From NCBI GenBank assembly GCA_003339645.1, contig QNUV01000041.1, positions 310,001 to 374,000 on the forward strand: 64,000 nucleotides of DNA, in the 5' to 3' direction. Below, one piece after another: positions 63,207-64,000 of this stretch. The stretch is from Microbacterium arborescens. GTDB lineage: Bacteria > Actinomycetota > Actinomycetes > Actinomycetales > Microbacteriaceae. Within the stretch, counting starts at the first letter, position 1. Each line of letters begins with the position of its first letter. The notes under the pieces were generated by a model. It saw only the letters and a list, made by a program, of their open reading frames with translations. It had not been told where the DNA came from and ran no database searches. The translations under genes and the position numbers were made by a program.

Positions 63207-64000
63207 CTATGAGGCTTCTGTGTGCGCGACCTCTCGGGCGGCCGCGGGCGCCGCGCTGGCCAGCGGGGCCTTGAGAGACATCACGACGGCGACCATCGCG
63301 GCCACGAGGGCCACGGCGAGCACCATGTGGATGTTCACGAGCGCGATCGGCAGGCCCGTACGCGCCTGCCAGAGGCCGACCGCGATCTGCAGCAGCTCGA
63401 CGCCGAGCAGGAGGCCCGTCCATCGCTGCAGCCCGGTCGTGCGGGGGAGGCGCACCGCGCCGGAGACCAGCACGAGCGTCAGCACGAGGGTGATGTAGGC
63501 GGGCCAGCTGTGCACGTGCTGCCAGAAGATCGGGTCGAGACCGTTGCGGGCGGCCGCGTCGTCGCCGGCATGCGGTCCGGCCCCGGTGAGGAGGATGCCG
63601 ACGACGACCGTCACGGTCACCGCGAGGGTCGTCACGTGCGTCGTGATGGCGTACGCGCGGGGCACGATGCGCACGCGCGGGCCGGGAGTGGCGTAGACGC
63701 GCACGAGGAAGGCGGTCGCGAGGGCGACGAGGGCCGCGGAGATGAGGTAGTGGAGCCCCACGATGCTCGGGTGCAGGTGCAGCCACACCGTGATGCCGCC
63801 GACGACGGCCTGCACGATGATCCCGAGGCCGACGAGGAAGCTCAGCACCGGCAGCTCGCGTCGCGTGGCGCGCAGGCGGATGACGGACAGGAAGGCCAGG
63901 AGCGCGACGATGACGAGCACGCCGGTCAGGGTGCGGTTGCCGAACTCGATGAGACCGTGGATGCCCATCTCGGGCGTCGGCGTGAGCGATCCCTCCGTGC
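63207..64000 (-). CDS. ctaA: Haem A synthase CtaA (COX15 family), 5' end beyond the window
   Basis: Membrane mono-oxygenase that converts haem O to haem A for the aa3 oxidase. About 264 codons are visible; the frame runs off the window edge, and the first visible residues TEGSLTPTPEM are the expected loop after the missing first helix, so the ATG at 63968 is internal and not the start. Haem-ligand regions are GIHGLIEFGNRTLTGVLV, WLHLHPSIVGLHYLISAALV, FWQHVHSWPAYITLVLTLVL, and ALVNIHMVLAVALVAAMVAV, with about seven helices seen. Confidence 0.92.
   Translation of the reverse strand, partial: TEGSLTPTPEMGIHGLIEFGNRTLTGVLVIVALLAFLSVIRLRATRRELPVLSFLVGLGIIVQAVVGGITVWLHLHPSIVGLHYLISAALVALATAFLVRVYATPGPRVRIVPRAYAITTHVTTLAVTVTVVVGILLTGAGPHAGDDAAARNGLDPIFWQHVHSWPAYITLVLTLVLVSGAVRLPRTTGLQRWTGLLLGVELLQIAVGLWQARTGLPIALVNIHMVLAVALVAAMVAVVMSLKAPLASAAPAAAREVAHTEAS

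Overview
The window is a stretch of core chromosome from a high-G+C actinobacterium, most likely a Microbacterium or close relative in Microbacteriaceae. The evidence is the many GTG/TTG starts, the actinobacterial genes opcA, rbpA, whiA and wag31/divIVA, a cytochrome bcc-aa3 respiratory branch, and a division cluster running murC-ftsQ-ftsZ-yggS-sepF-yggT-divIVA-lspA. No phage, insertion sequence, CRISPR array, rRNA or tRNA was seen.

Layout. (1) 1-6909 (+): end of the dcw cluster, then lspA and an RluD-type pseudouridine synthase. (2) 6943-8015 (-): cyclodeaminase-like protein and Nudix hydrolase, divergent from dnaE. (3) 8063-15827 (+): dnaE, a membrane protein, hisD, nrdR, pyrD. (4) 15802-18271: DUF3043-type membrane protein, M20 dipeptidase, HesB/IscA-type Fe-S protein. 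(5) 18381-27017: respiratory chain split into two convergent units, ctaC-ctaD-ctaF (+) and ctaE-qcrC-qcrA-qcrB (-), with a rhodanese gene and a 617-nt non-coding spacer between them. (6) 27148-32531: trpD, a small membrane protein, a PHP/HhH protein, a 5'-3' exonuclease, two overlapping exported-protein genes and a YchJ protein. (7) 32760-37925: rpsA, then a histidine kinase, a membrane protein with a degenerate GGDEF domain and a convergent response regulator. (8) 38017-48302: coaE, uvrB, an OhrR-type regulator divergent from a zinc-ribbon gene, uvrA, uvrC, rapZ, whiA. (9) 48459-52939: sodA, gap-pgk-tpiA, secG, rbpA. (10) 53024-61098 (-): pentose-phosphate operon tkt-tal-pgi-zwf-opcA-pgl. (11) 61321-64000: ctaB and, convergent, a small membrane protein and truncated ctaA.

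How the genes work together. Groups 5 and 11 together build the aa3 oxidase and its haem A (CtaB makes haem O, CtaA makes haem A). Groups 9 and 10 are central carbon flow, with OpcA next to its G6PDH partner. Groups 3 and 8 supply replication, dNTP control and nucleotide excision repair.

The strongest regulatory signals are in the intergenic regions. uvrA and uvrB, about 3 kb apart, share a near-identical upstream block that fits the PafBC-type DNA-damage promoter (TGTCRGTG, 8 nt, TANNNT), with the -10 placed so that the mRNA would be leaderless. dnaE has a weaker version. Many other genes (hisD, the Nudix gene, ohrR, the histidine kinase, the rhodanese gene, the dipeptidase) have a TANNNT box 6-7 nt before the start codon, suggesting widespread leaderless transcription. 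Other unexplained structures are a 73-bp tandem repeat after ctaB, a long inverted repeat in the ctaF/rhodanese spacer and nested palindromes before ftsZ. I found no clear new multi-gene system. The best candidates for unknown biology are the kinase/degenerate-GGDEF/regulator locus and the exported-protein pair.
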